Positions 25,412-33,535 of a DNA stretch of 64,000 nucleotides are shown here, in pieces. The DNA comes from Bacillota bacterium. Lineage in GTDB: Bacteria; Bacillota; UBA4882; UBA8346. How positions within the stretch are numbered: the stretch's first letter is position 1; each line of letters begins with the position of its first letter. The position numbers were made by a program, and so were the translations under genes. Under the pieces are notes generated by a model. It made no database searches and was not told where the DNA came from. It saw only the letters and a program-made list of their open reading frames with translations. The stretch is taken from contig JAFABB010000028.1 in the NCBI GenBank assembly GCA_023426245.1, forward strand, positions 124,001 to 188,000, written 5' to 3'.

Positions 25412-25738
25412 ATGATGGATCAAGATTTTAAAGTGAGTGAGGCCTTTAACAGTTTTGCCCGGAATGCCGGTGAACACCACCAAATATGGATGGAAACCGT
25501 TCACAAACTGAGTCAGGCAAGTAAGCTCGAACCAAAGATGGCAGCTTTGGCCTATATTTCGGTACTTGCGGTGATGAGGTTGGAAAGCGGTTTGCCGTTT
25601 CACGTTAAGCATGCCAAAATGTTGGGAGCATCCCGGGATGAGGTTATCAGTGCGGTTTTAGTTGGTTTGCCCGCAGCCGGAAATGTTGTAACGGCTTCAA
25701 TTCCTTTAGTGGTACAAGCATATGACGAAACCAATTGA
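25412..25738 (+). CDS. Carboxymuconolactone decarboxylase-like protein lacking CxxC
   Basis: A 108-residue AhpD/CMD-fold protein with the helical core MAALAYISVLAVMRLE and HVKHAKMLGASRDEVISAVLVGLPAAG. AhpD-type members carry a CxxC three residues before the conserved His; here the two Cys positions read Gly and Phe (GLPF before HVKH), so peroxidase chemistry is unlikely. Start ATG 25412 follows AAAGGGGG. The gene overlaps the next by 17 bases. Function is unknown; it may bind a small molecule or act as a gamma-carboxymuconolactone decarboxylase relative. Confidence 0.72.
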   Translation: MMDQDFKVSEAFNSFARNAGEHHQIWMETVHKLSQASKLEPKMAALAYISVLAVMRLESGLPFHVKHAKMLGASRDEVISAVLVGLPAAGNVVTASIPLVVQAYDETN

Positions 25739-26423
25739 AAATCTTTTAATCAACTCCGGCCTCCCGGGTCCCAGAGGAAATTTGGAACTGCTTTATTTAT
25801 TCGCCCATCATGCCATCGCCGGTGAAATTGAAGAATGTTTGGCCTATTATCATGATCATCTTAAAAACTCTCCGGAAGAGTTCGTGGTCATGTGCGGAAT
25901 TGTCGGATATTGTATTTTGAATCAGAATAACATTCCAGGGATGCTGGAAAAAATCAGGGGCTACGCTTCCCATCAAAGTTGGCGAATCAGAGAAGCGGTG
26001 GCTATCGGCATTCAAGAGGTAGCAGCCTTAAAGATGAATGAAGTCATTCATCATCTTGAAAAATGGCTTGACGGCAATGAATTGGAAAAGCGCGCCGTGG
26101 TTGCTGCTTTGTGTGAACCCAAGTTATTGAGAGAAAGCCAAATCAATATCAAAATTTTAAATATCCTGGCTGCATTAACCCTTGCCTTTGAAGAAACTGA
26201 CAGTAAACTGTCCGACCAGCAGAATACGTTACGGAAGACTTTGGGATATGGCTGGAGTGTGGTGATTGTTACTATTCCGCAGGAAGGAAAGAAAGTTTTT
26301 GAAATGGTGGCTCAGAGTAGCAACAAACATATTCGCTGGATAATCAAGGAAAACTTAAAAAAGAATCGTTTGTTTAGAATGGACCCACTCTGGGTTGAAA
26401 AGATGAAGGCACTTTTCGCCTGA
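25722..26423 (+). CDS. HEAT-like helical repeat protein
   Basis: A 233-residue, almost wholly helical protein. Segments such as WRIREAVAIGIQEVA, MNEVIHHLEKWLDG and KRAVVAALCEP form HEAT/ARM-like helical pairs, as in DNA alkylation repeat proteins, but the catalytic residues of AlkD-type glycosylases cannot be assigned by eye. It overlaps the preceding CMD-like gene by 17 bases, implying translational coupling. The role in the TetR-controlled operon is unknown. Confidence 0.6.
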   Translation: MTKPIENLLINSGLPGPRGNLELLYLFAHHAIAGEIEECLAYYHDHLKNSPEEFVVMCGIVGYCILNQNNIPGMLEKIRGYASHQSWRIREAVAIGIQEVAALKMNEVIHHLEKWLDGNELEKRAVVAALCEPKLLRESQINIKILNILAALTLAFEETDSKLSDQQNTLRKTLGYGWSVVIVTIPQEGKKVFEMVAQSSNKHIRWIIKENLKKNRLFRMDPLWVEKMKALFA

Positions 26424-26458
26424 AAGAACAAATTATCATAATGAGGGGAGATTGTTCA

Positions 26459-26710
26459 ATGATTGAAAATATGAAAACCTGTATCGCTTGCGGTATGCCA
26501 ATGGTGAAGAAAGAGGAATTTGCGATGGGGGATACTTCGAAGGATTATTGTGTTTATTGCGCGCGCCCTGACGGCACCATGCAATCTTATGAAGAAAAAT
26601 TGGAAGGTATGACCGAGTTTATTGTGAAAACGCAGGGATTTGATGAAAAGGCAGCCCGGAACGCCGCCCGGGAAATGATGGCGAAGCTTCCGGCTTGGCA
26701 GGGAAAGTAA
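26459..26710 (+). CDS. Small zinc-ribbon protein
   Basis: An 83-residue protein with two Cys pairs, C8-x2-C11 (TCIACGMP) and C31-x2-C34 (DYCVYCARPDG), forming a zinc ribbon, then an acidic helical C terminus. The family is known as a putative zinc-ribbon domain often near AraC or other regulators. The ATG at 26459 is preceded by GAGGGGAG; an upstream in-frame ATG at 26441 lacks one. It is the last gene of the TetR operon. Function is unknown. Confidence 0.7.
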   Translation: MIENMKTCIACGMPMVKKEEFAMGDTSKDYCVYCARPDGTMQSYEEKLEGMTEFIVKTQGFDEKAARNAAREMMAKLPAWQGK

Positions 26711-26781
26711 GTGATAAAGGATCAGGATGTCCTAAAATAAAATTTAGTGGAGTCAATATGAAGCAATTAGGTTTTTTATAG

Positions 26782-26810
26782 TTGATTTTTCCATCAAAAA
26801 GTATTATCAT
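26782..26810 (+). promoter_or_regulatory. Promoter of the riboswitch-metA transcript
   Basis: TTGATT (26782-26787), 17 bases, TATCAT (26805-26810), ending about 20 bases before the riboswitch. Confidence 0.6.
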
Positions 26811-26831
26811 ATCAACTAAAATATAAAAACG

Positions 26832-26954
26832 CTCTTATCCGGAGAGGGGAAGGGACTGGCCCGATGAACCCTCGGCAACTGAAGGTGGTTTGACAATTTG
26901 AAGGAGTCCGCCTTACAGTGCCAATTCCTGCAGGGGAAACCCGAGAGATGAGAG
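26832..26954 (+). promoter_or_regulatory. SAM-I (S-box) riboswitch
   Basis: A canonical S-box. P1 pairs CTCTTATC (26832-26839) with GATGAGAG (26947-26954). Conserved core elements are visible: GGGACTGGCCCGATGAA (26872-26877 region through the P2 turn), CTCGGCAACT, GTGCCAATTCC and GGGGAAACCCGAGAGATGAG. SAM binding stabilises P1 and the downstream terminator, turning metA off when methionine is plentiful. Confidence 0.95.
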
Positions 26955-26997
26955 GAAAATGGAAAATTATAGCCTAGCTATAGCTTCGTTATAGAAT

Positions 26998-27026
26998 CCT
27001 CTTCCTCGCGGAAGAGGTTTTTTATT
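26998..27026 (+). terminator. Riboswitch-controlled terminator
   Basis: Arms CCTCTTCC (26998-27005) and GGAAGAGG (27010-27017) with TTTTTTATTTT. It lies between the S-box and metA and is the expression platform. Confidence 0.88.
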
Positions 27027-27070
27027 TTAATTTCGACCTGAACCATGAAACAAAATTAGGAGGAGATAAC

Positions 27071-27988
27071 ATGCCGATTCGAATACCAGACAATCTACCA
27101 GCCACAGAGATTTTGGGCCGAGAAAATATCTTCGTAATGACAGAAGACCGGGCTTGCCATCAGGACATCCGCCCGTTAAAGATAGCGATTCTTAATTTGA
27201 TGCCGACTAAAATCACCACAGAAACCCAGTTGTTACGATTGCTTGGAAATACTCCGATCCAAGTGGAGGCGATTTTGCTTCAGCCCAAAAATCACCAGGC
27301 CAAGAATACGCCGGAAGAACATTTGAAGACTTTTTATAAAACCGTTGATGAGGTCGCTCATGAAAACTTTGATGGCTTGGTAATAACAGGAGCACCGGTG
27401 GAGCAATTGGATTTCGAGGAAGTTGATTATTGGAAGGAACTGACTGAAATTTTGGATTGGGCCGAGCACCATGTTTACTCAACCTTTTATATCTGTTGGG
27501 CGGCTCAGGCCGGACTTTTCTATCATTATAAGATTCCCAAGTATCCCTTATCCCAAAAAAAGTTTGGTGTCTTTGAACATACCGTCAATCAAAAATATAC
27601 CAAATTATTGCGGGGGTTTGATGATGTTTTCCTGGCGCCTCATTCCCGTCATACCGAGGTGCGGCAGGCCGATATCGAAAAAATCCCTGGACTTGGGATT
27701 TTATCGACTTCTAAGGAAGCCGGGGTTTATATCGTAGTTTCCAACGATGAACGGAGGGTGTTCGTGACCGGACATTCGGAATACGATCCGTTAACTCTAA
27801 AAGCCGAATACGACCGGGATATTGCCAGAGGCATGAAAATTGATGTCCCGCGAAATTATTATCCCAACGATGACCCCAGTAAGGAACCAATTGTAAAATG
27901 GCGGAGCCACGCTCATTTGCTTTACTTCAACTGGTTAAATTACTATGTATACCAAGGTACTCCTTATGACTTAAATGACATCCGTTAA
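27071..27988 (+). CDS. metA: Homoserine O-acetyltransferase, MetA family
   Basis: A 305-residue MetA-family acyltransferase that activates homoserine for methionine synthesis. C142 (TFYICWAAQAG) is the catalytic nucleophile and the TGHSEYD segment supplies the His/Glu pair. Residue 111 is Glu (TGAPVE); work on Bacillus MetA showed that Glu here goes with acetyl-CoA use whereas Gly goes with succinyl-CoA. This fits the two O-acetylhomoserine sulfhydrylases in the window, so I name it an acetyltransferase despite the usual succinyl label. Control by the upstream SAM-I riboswitch. A terminator follows directly. Confidence 0.93.
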   Translation: MPIRIPDNLPATEILGRENIFVMTEDRACHQDIRPLKIAILNLMPTKITTETQLLRLLGNTPIQVEAILLQPKNHQAKNTPEEHLKTFYKTVDEVAHENFDGLVITGAPVEQLDFEEVDYWKELTEILDWAEHHVYSTFYICWAAQAGLFYHYKIPKYPLSQKKFGVFEHTVNQKYTKLLRGFDDVFLAPHSRHTEVRQADIEKIPGLGILSTSKEAGVYIVVSNDERRVFVTGHSEYDPLTLKAEYDRDIARGMKIDVPRNYYPNDDPSKEPIVKWRSHAHLLYFNWLNYYVYQGTPYDLNDIR

Positions 27989-28015
27989 GAATTCGGTTTG
28001 TGTTTGATCTTTTAT

Positions 28016-28056
28016 AAAAATGGGCCTTTCGATTTTGTTGGAAGGGCCCATTTTTT
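28016..28056 (+). terminator. Rho-independent terminator after metA
   Basis: Arms 28016-28030 (AAAAATGGGCC...) and 28041-28055 (...GGGCCCATTTTT) with a six-T run. Confidence 0.85.
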
Positions 28057-28249
28057 ATCATAAAAAAGAAGATATAAAATATTGGATCAAGCCGAATCCG
28101 CTGAGAAATAAGTCAAAGAAATACGAAAAACTATGAATCCGGATCGAAATGAATAGTTGGTAAGAGTTTTGGAAAACCTTGAAAAAGAATGAAAACTTCA
28201 CGATCCGGTTATTCACTTTATATAGGAATAAAATATTGGAGGTAACATC

Positions 28250-28804
28250 ATGTCGGTACGAAATGCAATGACTGCCGATTATTTGCGTTCTGCTTACGGT
28301 GGAGAGAGTATGGCTCACATGCGTTATATTGCATGGGGCAACCAGGCCGATAAAGAGGGTTTTCCCAATATCGGTAAATTGTTCAAGGCCATATCCTGTG
28401 CGGAACAGGTTCACGCTACCAATCATTTTAAAGAGCTTGCTTCACAAATCGGTGATAAAACAGTAACTGCCGGTGCGGTTTTTGGGATGGGCACCTTGGC
28501 GGATAATTTACAAGGAGCCATCAACGGCGAACTCCATGAAGTCGAACAAATGTATCCGGTTTATTTACAAGCAGCACAGTTCCAAGCTGAAAAAGGCGCG
28601 AAACATTCATTCCATTTCGCATGGGAAGCGGAAAAGATTCATGCCGATTTGTTCAAAAAGGCTCAAGAGGCAGTCGGAAATGGGAAAGATTTGGAGTTGA
28701 AATCAGTAAACATTTGTCCTGTTTGCGGGCATACCATTATTGACGGGGTGCCGGATCATTGCCCGGTCTGCGGGGCCAAAAAAGAAATGTATGTAACTTT
28801 TTAA
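28250..28804 (+). CDS. rbr: Rubrerythrin
   Basis: A 184-residue rubrerythrin, a cytoplasmic peroxidase of anaerobes. The N-terminal four-helix bundle has the diiron ligands in GGESMAHMRY, ISCAEQVHATNHF, GELHEVEQMYP and WEAEKIHADLF. The C-terminal rubredoxin-like domain carries the iron-binding pairs CPVCGH and CPVCGA. Start ATG follows TTGGAGG. Single gene with its own terminator, lying between metA and cysK. Indicates an anaerobic or microaerobic lifestyle. Confidence 0.93.
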   Translation: MSVRNAMTADYLRSAYGGESMAHMRYIAWGNQADKEGFPNIGKLFKAISCAEQVHATNHFKELASQIGDKTVTAGAVFGMGTLADNLQGAINGELHEVEQMYPVYLQAAQFQAEKGAKHSFHFAWEAEKIHADLFKKAQEAVGNGKDLELKSVNICPVCGHTIIDGVPDHCPVCGAKKEMYVTF

Positions 28805-28840
28805 ATCCTTTTAGTTATGCAAAGTGATTTTAAACAGAGG

Positions 28841-28870
28841 CTGCTTCCCATTTTCGGGAAGCAGTTTGCA
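28841..28870 (+). terminator. Terminator after rubrerythrin
   Basis: Perfect 9-bp arms CTGCTTCCC (28841-28849) and GGGAAGCAG (28856-28864) followed by a short TTTG tail. Confidence 0.65.
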
Positions 28871-28892
28871 TTGAGAGGGGACCTTGCCAATA

Positions 28893-28919
28893 TTGACAAA
28901 GCTTTCTTTTGGATATAAT
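28893..28919 (+). promoter_or_regulatory. Promoter of cysK
   Basis: TTGACA (28893-28898) and TATAAT (28914-28919). The 15-base spacer is short; TAATAT at 28916 would give 17. Leader is about 65 bases with no recognised riboswitch. Confidence 0.5.
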
Positions 28920-28989
28920 ATCAAAATAAAATAAGATGTACCAAGCTACGATCGATGGATGGAATTCTTTTTGCGGAGGTTTATGTTGA

Positions 28990-29925
28990 ATGTCCAAAAT
29001 TGCCCAAAGTTTAACGGATTTAATCGGTAACACTCCTTTACTGGAGCTTAGTAATTTTAACAAATTTCACGGACTCAGCGCCAGAGTAATTGCGAAACTG
29101 GAATATTTCAATCCCCTCGGTAGTGTAAAAGACCGTGTCGGTTTTGCAATGATCCAAGACGCCGAAGAAAAGGGCTTGATCAACAAGGATACGGTCATCA
29201 TCGAGCCGACCAGCGGTAATACCGGCATCGCCTTGGCTTTTGTCGCCGCATCCCGGGGCTACCGATTGATTTTAACGATGCCGGATAGCTTCAGTATCGA
29301 ACGGCGTAACCTGTTAAAAGCTCTAGGGGCTGAATTGGTCCTTACTCCAGGAGTTGAGGGAATGTCAGGCGCAGTGCGCAGAGCAAATGAATTGGCCGCT
29401 CAAAATCCCAATTCGTTTATTCCCGGGCAGTTCAAAAATCCGGCAAACCCGGAGATGCACCGGAGAACGACCGCCGAGGAAATCTGGCGCGATACCGACG
29501 GAAAAGTGGATATTTTTATTGCCGGCGTTGGTACCGGGGGTACCGTCAGCGGTGTTGGTGAAGGTTTGAAAAAGAAAAATCCCAAGGTACAGATCATCGC
29601 TTTTGAGCCTTTTGATTCTCCGGTTTTGTCCGGAGGGCGGCCAGGGCCCCATAAACTTCAAGGCATTGGCGCGGGATTTGTACCCGAGGTTTTCAATCGC
29701 TCTATCGTTGATGAAATTGTTACTGTTAAGAGTGAAGATGCCTTTGTAACTGCCAAACGGCTTGCAAAACATGAAGGTTTATTGGTGGGCATAACTTCAG
29801 GTGCTGCTGCATTTGTAGGAACTGAGGTTGCCAAACGGCCGGAGAATAAGGGAAAGACGATTGTAGTATTGCTTCCGGATACCGGGGAACGGTATTTGTC
29901 GACTCCTTTATTCCAGGAAAGTTAA
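28990..29925 (+). CDS. cysK: Cysteine synthase A
   Basis: A 311-residue PLP enzyme making cysteine from O-acetylserine and sulfide. K47 in PLGSVKDR binds PLP; TSGNTG and GVGTGGT bind substrate and the cofactor phosphate; the C terminus has LLPDTGERYLST. Length and motifs match CysK. No serine acetyltransferase (cysE) is adjacent. GCGGAGG precedes the ATG. A terminator follows, so it is likely a single-gene unit. Confidence 0.93.
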   Translation: MSKIAQSLTDLIGNTPLLELSNFNKFHGLSARVIAKLEYFNPLGSVKDRVGFAMIQDAEEKGLINKDTVIIEPTSGNTGIALAFVAASRGYRLILTMPDSFSIERRNLLKALGAELVLTPGVEGMSGAVRRANELAAQNPNSFIPGQFKNPANPEMHRRTTAEEIWRDTDGKVDIFIAGVGTGGTVSGVGEGLKKKNPKVQIIAFEPFDSPVLSGGRPGPHKLQGIGAGFVPEVFNRSIVDEIVTVKSEDAFVTAKRLAKHEGLLVGITSGAAAFVGTEVAKRPENKGKTIVVLLPDTGERYLSTPLFQES

Positions 29926-29962
29926 TTTGAGCAAAAGAAAATGAACAATAATTTGTTTAAAA

Positions 29963-29994
29963 AAAACGATAACGCATATCTTGGTTATCGTTTT
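29963..29994 (+). terminator. Rho-independent terminator after cysK
   Basis: Perfect 11-bp arms AAAACGATAAC (29963-29973) and GTTATCGTTTT (29984-29994). Confidence 0.8.
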
Positions 29995-30159
29995 GCTATA
30001 GGATTAGGATTTTAATTGGGAGGAGTTCGAGATATAGCAGAATTTTGGATTCGTTTAAAAAGATGCTTTGCACTGAAATGATAAAAAGTGTTATCCAATT
30101 GATTAATAAAATCATTGATAAAAGTTTAAACATTGGTTTGGGATATGGAGGGTAAATGG

Positions 30160-30813
30160 ATGAGTTTCAGTGGTATCATTTTCGATTTTAACGGCACTTT
30201 GTTTTGGGATACCCCCATCCATAATCAGGCCTGGGATATTTTCATGAAGGAGCACAACCTGGAACAGCTTACCGATGCCGAAAAGAATCAGAAAATGCAT
30301 GGCAAGGCCAATCATGAGATCCTGCCGGTACTGTTTCATAAAGAATTATCTCCTGCAGAACTTGAAAGTTTCATTCACAGAAAAGAAACCATCTACCAAG
30401 AACTTTGTTTGCAGCGGAAAATGGAATTGGCACCGGGGGTCTTGCCTTTGCTCGATTTTTTAAAAGAACGCCGGAAGGCTTTTACGATTGCCACCTCGTC
30501 CGGCATCGGCAATTTACGGTTCTATTTTGAGCATTTTCATTTAAGCCGGTGGTTTGATTTTGAGCAGATTGTGTATGATGACGGTTCACTCAAGAGTAAA
30601 CCGGATCCGCAGATTTTTGAGGTGGCTATGGCCAAAATTGGGAAAAACCCCGAGGATGTGGTCATATTTGAGGATTCGTTCGCCGGGATTTTAGCTGCCC
30701 AGAGAGCCTATCCAGGGAAGATAATTATCGTTGATTCGGTTCATGAAGATTATAGCAAGTGGGATTATCAGGTTATCCGGAACTTTGCCGAGATCGATAA
30801 GGAAATGTTTTGA
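30160..30813 (+). CDS. HAD-superfamily phosphatase or phosphomutase-like protein
   Basis: A 217-residue HAD hydrolase with an alpha-helical cap like beta-phosphoglucomutases. Motif I is D9-F-N11-G-T: the second Asp, which serves as acid/base in most members, is Asn, a substitution seen in a Bacillota subset and expected to alter chemistry. Motif II is TSSG, motif III is KSKPDP, motif IV is VVIFEDSFAG. ATG 30160 follows GGAGGG; the frame is open further upstream without a binding site. Substrate unknown (probably a sugar phosphate). Next is a broken nitroreductase gene. Confidence 0.75.
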   Translation: MSFSGIIFDFNGTLFWDTPIHNQAWDIFMKEHNLEQLTDAEKNQKMHGKANHEILPVLFHKELSPAELESFIHRKETIYQELCLQRKMELAPGVLPLLDFLKERRKAFTIATSSGIGNLRFYFEHFHLSRWFDFEQIVYDDGSLKSKPDPQIFEVAMAKIGKNPEDVVIFEDSFAGILAAQRAYPGKIIIVDSVHEDYSKWDYQVIRNFAEIDKEMF

Positions 30814-30856
30814 AAAACCGTGTATTGACAAAAAATGAAAGAGATGGAACATCGGG

Positions 30857-31153
30857 ATGAATCAATTGGAAATGCGCCGGAGCATACGAAAATATTTAGA
30901 GCGGCCGGTGGAGAATGAAAAAATCAGGCAGTTGCTGGAAAGCGCAAGGCTAGCCCCTTCCGGCAGCAACACTCAGCCTTGGCATTTTGTTGTTGTAAAA
31001 GATCCTTCGATACGCGGCAAGTTGGCGGAAGCTTCGCACAAACAAACATGGATCGTATCTTATCGAAAAAGCATAAAGATAAATATTGAACTTTTTTACG
31101 GCAAAAATAATTTTTTGAGCCGAAGATACACCCTAATAACGAGTCTGAACTGA
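30857..31153 (+). pseudogene. Truncated nitroreductase
   Basis: The first 70 or so residues are a clear nitroreductase N terminus: MNQLEMRRSIRKYLERPV, ARLAPSGSNTQPWHFVVV and LAEASHKQTWI. After that the reading frame runs into unrelated sequence (VSYRKSIKIN...) and stops at 98 codons, whereas intact enzymes have 165-220. The FMN-site Arg/Ser/Gln segments present are only the N-terminal half. The break lies at about 31060. It looks like a deletion or rearrangement with loss of the 3' part. Confidence 0.75.
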
Positions 31154-31451
31154 CCTAGCTATTTTATGAGGGATTCCTTACTAATGAATTAGGACTCATT
31201 AAGATTTTATAATGAGTTATGGTGCGCGCGCGAATGACATTGCAACAAAAGCACTGCCTTAAGAGTTTATAGGTACTGAAGGTGCTTATTGGAAGCTGAG
31301 TTTTAATGGCGGCAATCAGCGGCGTGCGCGCCTATTGTTGTTGATGTTTAGTGGGAAAAAAGTATTGATTATTTCTTTGTAACAGTCTATGATTATTTTA
31401 AATTCAAGAGACTTACTTGAGTCATTGAAAGGAAGAAAAGAGGAAAATCCG
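31154..31451 (+). other. Scar region with promoter of second metY
   Basis: No gene is visible. The sequence after the broken nitroreductase has GC-rich patches (GTGCGCGCGCG near 31220, GGCGTGCGCGCC near 31321) unlike its surroundings and may be a rearrangement scar. TTGATT (31365-31370), 17 bases, TATGAT (31388-31393) form a plausible promoter for the following metY. Confidence 0.45.
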
Positions 31452-32726
31452 ATGTCTATGTCTGCATGGAGAATAGAAACCAAATGCCTCCAGGAAGGAT
31501 ACAAGCCTGGAAATGGTGAGCCACGGGTACTTCCGATTTATCAAAGCACTACATATAAATATAACTCAACCGAACAGGTTGCCAAGTTGTTCGATTTAAC
31601 CGAGCCCGGCCATATGTATAGCCGTATCAGCAATCCTACCGTGGAATGTCTTGAAAACAAGATTGCCGCCTTGGAGGGTGGCGTCGGAGCCCTTTGTACA
31701 TCATCCGGACAGTCAGCTACTTTAAATGCCCTGCTGAACATTTGCGAATGCGGGGACCATATCGTATCCTCCAGCACCATTTATGGCGGAACCTATAACC
31801 TGCTGGCCATTACCATCAAACGGATGGGGATCGAGGTCACCTTTGTCAATCCGGATAGTTCCGAGGAGGAGATTCAGAAGGCATTCCGCCCGAACACCAA
31901 GGCTCTCTTTGGAGAAACCATTGCCAATCCGAAAATCAGCGTCCTTGATATCGGGAAATTTGCGCGCTTAGCTGAAAAAAATCAAGTTCCGCTGATTGTG
32001 GACAACACGTTCGCCACCCCGGTTCTTTGCCGGCCTTTTGAATGGGGCGCGGATATCGTGATTCATTCTACCACCAAATATATGGATGGACATGCGACCT
32101 GTATCGGCGGCGTGATCGTAGATTCCGGAAAATTTGACTGGACAAACGGTAAATATCCCTTGCTGACTACCGCCGATGCATCTTATCATGGGGTTGTTTA
32201 CACCAAAGATTTCGGAGCTGCGGCCTATATCACCAAAGCCCGGGTCCAATATATGCGGGATATCGGTAACTGTATGAGTCCCAATAATGCCTTTCTGACT
32301 AATTTAGGTTTGGAAACGTTACACATTCGAATTGAACGCCATTCGGAGAATGCTTTAAAAGTAGCCCGTTATTTGAAAGATAGTAATAAAATCATATCCG
32401 TTAGTTATCCCGGATTGGTTGACGACCCTTACCATAGTCTGGCTGAAAAATATTTGCCGAAAGGATGCAGCGGGGTGATTTCATTCCGGATTAAGGGCGG
32501 TAGGGAAGGCGCAGTGAAATTTATGGATAAGTTGAAGATGGCTGCCATCGTGGTTCATGTGGCGGATGCCAGGACCAGCGTGCTCCATCCGGCTAGTTCA
32601 ACCCATCGTCAAATGACCGACGAACAACTTTTACAAGCCGGAATTGAGCCGGATTTGATACGTTTTTCAGTGGGTCTCGAACATGTTGACGACATCCTTG
32701 AAGACATTGAACAGGCTTTGGAGTAA
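31452..32726 (+). CDS. metY: O-acetylhomoserine sulfhydrylase (second copy)
   Basis: A 424-residue PLP enzyme homologous to the copy at 17.8 kb but clearly divergent. K209 in HSTTKY binds PLP; MYSRISNPT, GGTYNLL and VLHPASSTHRQM are the family motifs. I start it at ATG 31452 with GAGGAAAA upstream; earlier in-frame codons lie in promoter sequence. The pair may differ in sulfur donor or in regulation (neither has an S-box in sight). Homocysteine synthesis and O-acetylserine use are both possible. Confidence 0.88.
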   Translation: MSMSAWRIETKCLQEGYKPGNGEPRVLPIYQSTTYKYNSTEQVAKLFDLTEPGHMYSRISNPTVECLENKIAALEGGVGALCTSSGQSATLNALLNICECGDHIVSSSTIYGGTYNLLAITIKRMGIEVTFVNPDSSEEEIQKAFRPNTKALFGETIANPKISVLDIGKFARLAEKNQVPLIVDNTFATPVLCRPFEWGADIVIHSTTKYMDGHATCIGGVIVDSGKFDWTNGKYPLLTTADASYHGVVYTKDFGAAAYITKARVQYMRDIGNCMSPNNAFLTNLGLETLHIRIERHSENALKVARYLKDSNKIISVSYPGLVDDPYHSLAEKYLPKGCSGVISFRIKGGREGAVKFMDKLKMAAIVVHVADARTSVLHPASSTHRQMTDEQLLQAGIEPDLIRFSVGLEHVDDILEDIEQALE

Positions 32727-32833
32727 ATCGTTTTTGGCGATTTGCATTGACAGGATGATTTTGGATTGTAAAAACGCAAATGTTTGATGGGACGTATCGT
32801 CCTAAACAATAGTTTACCGAGGGAGGAGATTGA

Positions 32834-33250
32834 ATGCTTTCCGAATTATTGAAAAATGGTTATGGAAAAGATCGGGATTTTAACTGTGCTGAAAAAATTT
32901 TATACGGGGCCAATGAAGTTTACCAACTAGGATTAAACAAGGAAGCTCTTAAATTATCCTCCGGTTTTGGAGGCGGAATGGCCATTGAAGGGACCTGCGG
33001 AGCTTTAACGGCTTCCATTATGGTGCTGGGACGGCTTTTTGTCAAAGAAACCGCTCATGAAAGCACCCGGATCAAAGAATTAACGAAGGAACTGTTTGAG
33101 GAATACCGGAAGGCAATGGGGGATATTGACTGCGCCCCTTTAAAAGCAAAATACCGTACGGAAGAGATCGGATGCCGCGATGTCATTTTCAAGGCTGCGG
33201 AGATTTTAGATGGAATTATAGCGAGAGAACGAAAAAAGGATCAACCATAA
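32834..33250 (+). CDS. C_GCAxxG_C_C family redox-type protein
   Basis: A 138-residue protein with the family pattern: C18 (NCAE), C55 in GTCGALTAS, C100 (DIDCAPLK) and C114 (IGCRDV), plus the glycine-rich SSGFGGGMA. This family of small Cys-rich helical proteins is common in anaerobes and often next to redox or metal enzymes, but its biochemistry is not established. GGGAGGAG precedes the ATG. Position after metY suggests cotranscription; the spacing of 107 bases makes that uncertain. Confidence 0.78.
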   Translation: MLSELLKNGYGKDRDFNCAEKILYGANEVYQLGLNKEALKLSSGFGGGMAIEGTCGALTASIMVLGRLFVKETAHESTRIKELTKELFEEYRKAMGDIDCAPLKAKYRTEEIGCRDVIFKAAEILDGIIARERKKDQP

Positions 33251-33323
33251 ATAATAAATAATCGATGGAGATCGCTTATTCTCTGCTCGCCGCATCAATT
33301 CCATCGTAATCTGCCATCGTCAT

Positions 33324-33379
33324 CCTCCATTCGACAATTTTAGGTTATCAAGAAGATAGAATTCAATGTCGAATGGAGG
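33324..33379. terminator. Long-armed inverted repeat after the MCP gene
   Basis: Perfect 13-bp arms CCTCCATTCGACA (33324-33336) and TGTCGAATGGAGG (33367-33379) with a 30-base loop, in the gene-free stretch 33251-33535 between convergent genes. Smaller repeats (CGATGGA/TCCATCG, CGCCAG/CTGGCG) flank it. Confidence 0.5.
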
Positions 33380-33535
33380 GTGGATTGAGAATCATTTCAA
33401 AGATGAGAATTACCTTTTTACTTTCGCGATAATTTTTTCACTTCGCCAGTTGGATACGAGAAAGGAAATCTGGCGGTATACCTCCGTTCCCTAATGCTGG
33501 GGAAGTCGTGGAACTTGGGCTTTAATTACGGACAG

